Assembly (NCBI GenBank): GCA_011634665.1
Contig: WAEK01000013.1
Span: forward strand, 294,501 to 358,500
Length of the DNA stretch: 64,000 bases
Direction: 5' to 3'
Origin: Mortierella sp. BCC40632
Lineage: Eukaryota > Mortierellomycota > Mortierellomycetes > Mortierellales > Mortierellaceae
Under the pieces are notes generated by a model, which was given only the letters and a program-made list of their open reading frames with translations, was not told the origin of the DNA and did no database searches. A program made the position numbers and the translations under genes. Positions 59,033-64,000 of this stretch are shown here, piece by piece. The first letter of the stretch is position 1. Each line of letters begins with the position of its first letter.

Positions 59033-60804
<1,772 letters not shown>

Positions 60805-61307
60805 GTCCTAGATCTTTCTCTCTTTTTTTGTTTTGTTTTTTAAAAAAAAATGGCAAAGAGTGTCGAAATGCTCGTCCTGCTCGTTTACGATGGTAATTAA
60901 ATGACTATTGCTGACAGAGTCCTGGCACGAAGAAGGCTTTCAGGCAAACAGGTCCGAGTGTAATGGTGAACAAAGAACTGTGGATTCCCTGTTCATGAGC
61001 GAGGAGAGTTGACCAACAATCAGCAACAGCAGCAGCAACCAAACAAATTTCGTTAGTCATGCCGCTAGTAGTAATCCAGCTGCTGATTCGCATAAAAGAG
61101 TAAAGTCAATGGAAAGCATAAAAAAGTCTGAACCCACCGAAAGAAGGTTGCTTTGGTGTGTGAGTGAAGAGGTGGTGCAGGGTATTATGCCGATGTTTAC
61201 GATGCATCAAAAAAAAAAAAAAAAAAAAAAAAAGACTCAGCTGGGATTTGAGTGGCTTGGCCTCAAACGGTCTGACTGTGCCGTAGGCGACGCGTTCGAG
61301 AAAGTCC
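60805..61307. other. Short region between RVB2 and PMS2
   Basis: Holds the RVB2 promoter and the 3' end of PMS2, with an A-run at about 61209-61232. No gene or TATA box was seen. Confidence 0.55.
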
Positions 61308-64000
61308 TTAAACGGTGATGATACTTCTAGTCTCTGGAGTGGGAACGGCTACAAACTTTCTAAAATGACTGCCACGGTGCCGTGTTGGCCTCTTGATTGC
61401 AAGAGAATCAAAGGCCCCACTGCGGTCCTCATAATCAAGTCTGGGCACACTGATACCCTCCATACTGTCTAGCTCCCAATCTTCAATGCCATCCACCAAG
61501 TCATCCTCAGTTCCTGTTGTTGTTTGGGCAGTGCCCAAAATGCGCTCCTTTCGCTCTTGTCGTTCCAAGTCTGCAAGGTCCAATAAATGGCGCATCGTTG
61601 GGCGTCCATGGGGACAATTCCAGGGCTGATCAATCTCACCCATATGGCGCACGATCCGCTTCATTTGGCCATGATTCAACACATGACCGATCATCACGGA
61701 TCGGCGACACGCTCTTGAAGCAAACATGGCCCGAACTTTGGAGCATCGGATCATTCTGGTCGGCTTCCCATCCTCGCCTTGCTGTTGTTTCATCTGCGTG
61801 AGGTTGTTGTGCACCTGTGCATTATGTTCCTTGTGAGAATAAATATCATCCACATCATTGCTCGAAATTGCAGACTGTTGTGACAATAAAAAGACGAGTT
61901 CCTCAAAATCCTGAACACTAAACACCAACTTTTCGCTGACGGGAAGAGTTAATAGCTTGAGGCGGTGGCTGACGGGAGCTTCGGGATTATAGTCGAGATA
62001 GAACCCATTCTTGTTGAGGATATCTATATTGTCCATGACAGTAATCTCTTCCTGCGCAGTCAGGTGGAGACTCTTGGGTTGGAAAAGCTTTTGAGTTGAA
62101 AACACTGTCTTCGCTTGGAGAGTCTCAAAGTTGTACTTTTCATCCGACGCATGCTGGTCGATCACAAAAATGTCTGAGCTGATCAAGGGTCCCCTCTGCG
62201 GTCGTCGGATCCCTTCAGTATTGTTGTTGGCGGGCTCTTCTGTTTCTGCATAATTGTCGAGACGAGCCACAATAAAGGCCATGTTAAACTGACCAAGAAT
62301 TTTCATCCGAGTAAAATCGCCCTTTGAGATCACTCGACTTAATGATCTTTGCGCCTTAGCATCGTCCAAATTTGCAAAGCTTGCATCCGATAGCTTATGG
62401 CTTCGAAGACGGTTGCTACGTCGACGCTTCTCTGCAGTAGGAGCATCACCATCCTCAATACCATCAGCATCAGATATTGACTCTGCATTATTGTTGTCAT
62501 TGTTCTCTGTTTCGTTGATGGCATTTGCTCTTTCAGCCTGCCTCTCACGATCTTGTTTTTTCTTGAGAACAAGCTCCTTTTTCAGTTCTTTCCGGGCAAG
62601 CTCAACATTCCGTGCGTCTCTTGTCATTTTCATTCGAAGCGAGCGTTTTCTCCGTTGCTCCTCAATGTCGAATCCTACCTCGACCCATTCGCGATTGTCA
62701 TCATGATCCACTTTTGAATCGATAACGACAACACGTCGTTGCCTTGATACCCGTAGTTGGGCAGTTGCAATTTGTTCCTCTTCGCTATCGCTCACCGATT
62801 CTTCATCATTCTGCAGTCGATCATCGAGAGGATCGTAGCCCTCCAGTACGTCCAACGCAGGCTCTCCTGTGGACCCTTCTTTTATAGGCTCAGATTCTAT
62901 AACACGATCCTCGTGAGCGGAAATATTGATTTCTCTTGCCTTGCCATTCGAAGTCTCCTTGTTCGCCAAGCTTTTTGGAGTGGTATCCATATCCTCATCT
63001 TCGTCCTCTGTTTCCGAGAAAGCACTTCCTGCTTTTCGCTTCGCAGTCTGAGCATTACCGACTGACTTGAATCTCTCTGTCAGTGTCGATTGCTCCATTG
63101 TGGGACTGGGAGCGGAAGGTCTTGAGCTTGAACTTGCTTTTGATGATGACAATGAAAGTGAAGAAAGTGTAATGCGTTCGACGCTATTTCGTGTGGGTAG
63201 AGAAGAGGAGAGAGATAGGTTGGCGCTGCGTTCCGAGACAATGCTCTCTGAAGAAATACTTTGGTCCTGGATTTCAGAGCTAGTGTCCTCGAGGGGACTG
63301 AATTTGAACCGATTGGAGAGGTCCGGTTTCTTGATTTGCTGACTGGCTTCGCTCACTGCAAAAGTGGATCGACTTGGCTCGAACAGCTCTGTTAGCTTAG
63401 CACGAAGTTCCTCTACAATTGTACGTTCGTTGTGCAAAAAGATGGTCCGCTTGTCAGGGCTGACATTGACGTCATAGTAGGAGGTTGGTAGGATTAGGTC
63501 GGCGACGAGGAGTGGACTTTGGTTGGTGTTGAAGGAGTGGTACACTTCATTGATAACACGCGCAATCTTTGGTAGGACGCACGGTCGGCCATTAATATAG
63601 ATGTATTGCCGGTCTGAGGATGATCGACCCTTTCCAAATTGTGGGGATGAAATATGTCCCCGTAAGATAATGTCACCATACTCGTTGTCTTCGTCCTCAT
63701 CTGCGTCCTCGCTGGTACGACCTGACGCTTCATTTGCCGGTTTAGGTTTGCCTTTGATCAACGTCAAATCCAGTTCAATGACATCGATCATTGCTTTCGG
63801 TCCGAATACGTTGATGATGTTTTGTCGCACTGCTGCATTCCCGTTCGTGGCGATATTGGTAATAGCTGGCCTGTAGTTGATTCCCATAGAGAGAAGTGAA
63901 TGGTCAAATTAGTCGCGTAAAAATAAAGATCGTAGGGAAGGGAGAAGGGAGAAGGAGAGATCGACGCAAATAAGCCTGTTGAGGACGTACTTCTTGTCTG
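61308..64000 (-). CDS. PMS2: DNA mismatch repair endonuclease PMS2 (yeast Pms1), 5' end outside the window
   Basis: The main minus-strand exon, 63870-61308, encodes the last 854 residues. Ten bases of the preceding exon (64000-63991) lie at the edge, joined by a GTACGT donor. The fragment starts late in the N-terminal ATPase region: GRSSSDRQYIYINGRPC and DVNVSPDKRTIFL are the GFRS-type and transducer motifs of MutL proteins. A long charged linker follows. The C-terminal dimer and endonuclease domain has the metal motif DQHASDEKYNFE (62159-62124), ACRRSVMIG and WNCPHGRPTMRHL, all diagnostic of PMS2 rather than MLH1 or MLH3. The protein nicks DNA as part of MutL-alpha in mismatch repair. About 90 residues follow the CPHGRPTMRH motif, where yeast and animal proteins end soon after. 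Confidence 0.96.

Overview
This is nuclear DNA from a fungus. The genes are spaced out, most are split by short GT-AG introns (two are GC-AG), and the set is typically eukaryotic: ribosomal protein eL30, a 20S proteasome beta subunit, RuvB-like 2, CENP-Q, a TopBP1-type BRCT protein and PMS2. A GH20 hexosaminidase, an Fmp25-like mitochondrial protein and mucin-like surface proteins point to fungi. The combination of moderate GC content, very frequent poly(T)/poly(A) and (GA)n/(CT)n tracts, and a CENP-Q plus TopBP1 gene suggests an early-diverging lineage such as Mortierellomycota. That placement is inference and not demonstrated. No rRNA, CRISPR array, plasmid, phage or viral element was seen.

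Layout. 1-4.1 kb is gene-poor. 4.1-5.3 kb holds a zinc alcohol dehydrogenase (+). 7.4-11.2 kb holds a divergent pair, eL30 (-) and a five-finger CCCH protein (+). 11.2-15.7 kb is a microsatellite-rich gap, followed by a seven-helix membrane protein (+, 15.7-17.6 kb). 18.7-23.0 kb holds a second divergent pair, CENP-Q (-) and a BCH-RhoGAP protein (+). 23.7-25.8 kb is guanine deaminase (-). 28.1-33.0 kb is a 13-exon TopBP1-like gene (+), then a TspO-like membrane protein (+, 33.4-35.0 kb). 35-43.4 kb is largely empty, with two or three weak candidate genes. 43.4-45.3 kb is an intronless secreted beta-N-acetylhexosaminidase (+), then an Fmp25-like RCC1 protein (+), a mucin-like single-pass surface protein (+, 50.2-51.6 kb) and proteasome beta-4 (+). 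54.1-55.8 kb holds two adjacent small secreted proteins (-) with tryptophan-rich tails. 57.3-58.3 kb is a PY-motif membrane protein (+). 59.0-60.8 kb is RVB2 (-), and 61.3 kb to the right edge is PMS2 (-, 5' end cut by the window).

The genes do not form a pathway cluster. Genome-maintenance genes (CENP-Q, TopBP1, RVB2, PMS2) are frequent here but are separated by unrelated genes. The most novel-looking item is the pair of secreted Trp-rich proteins at 54.1-55.8 kb, which look like diverged tandem duplicates. Other points of interest are a TopBP1 that stops after the equivalent of BRCT7, a C-terminal extension on PMS2, an orphan seven-helix receptor-like protein, and GC-AG introns in the RhoGAP gene. 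Exon boundaries were chosen by hand from splice consensus, reading-frame continuity and remembered family sequences; none was tested against transcripts.
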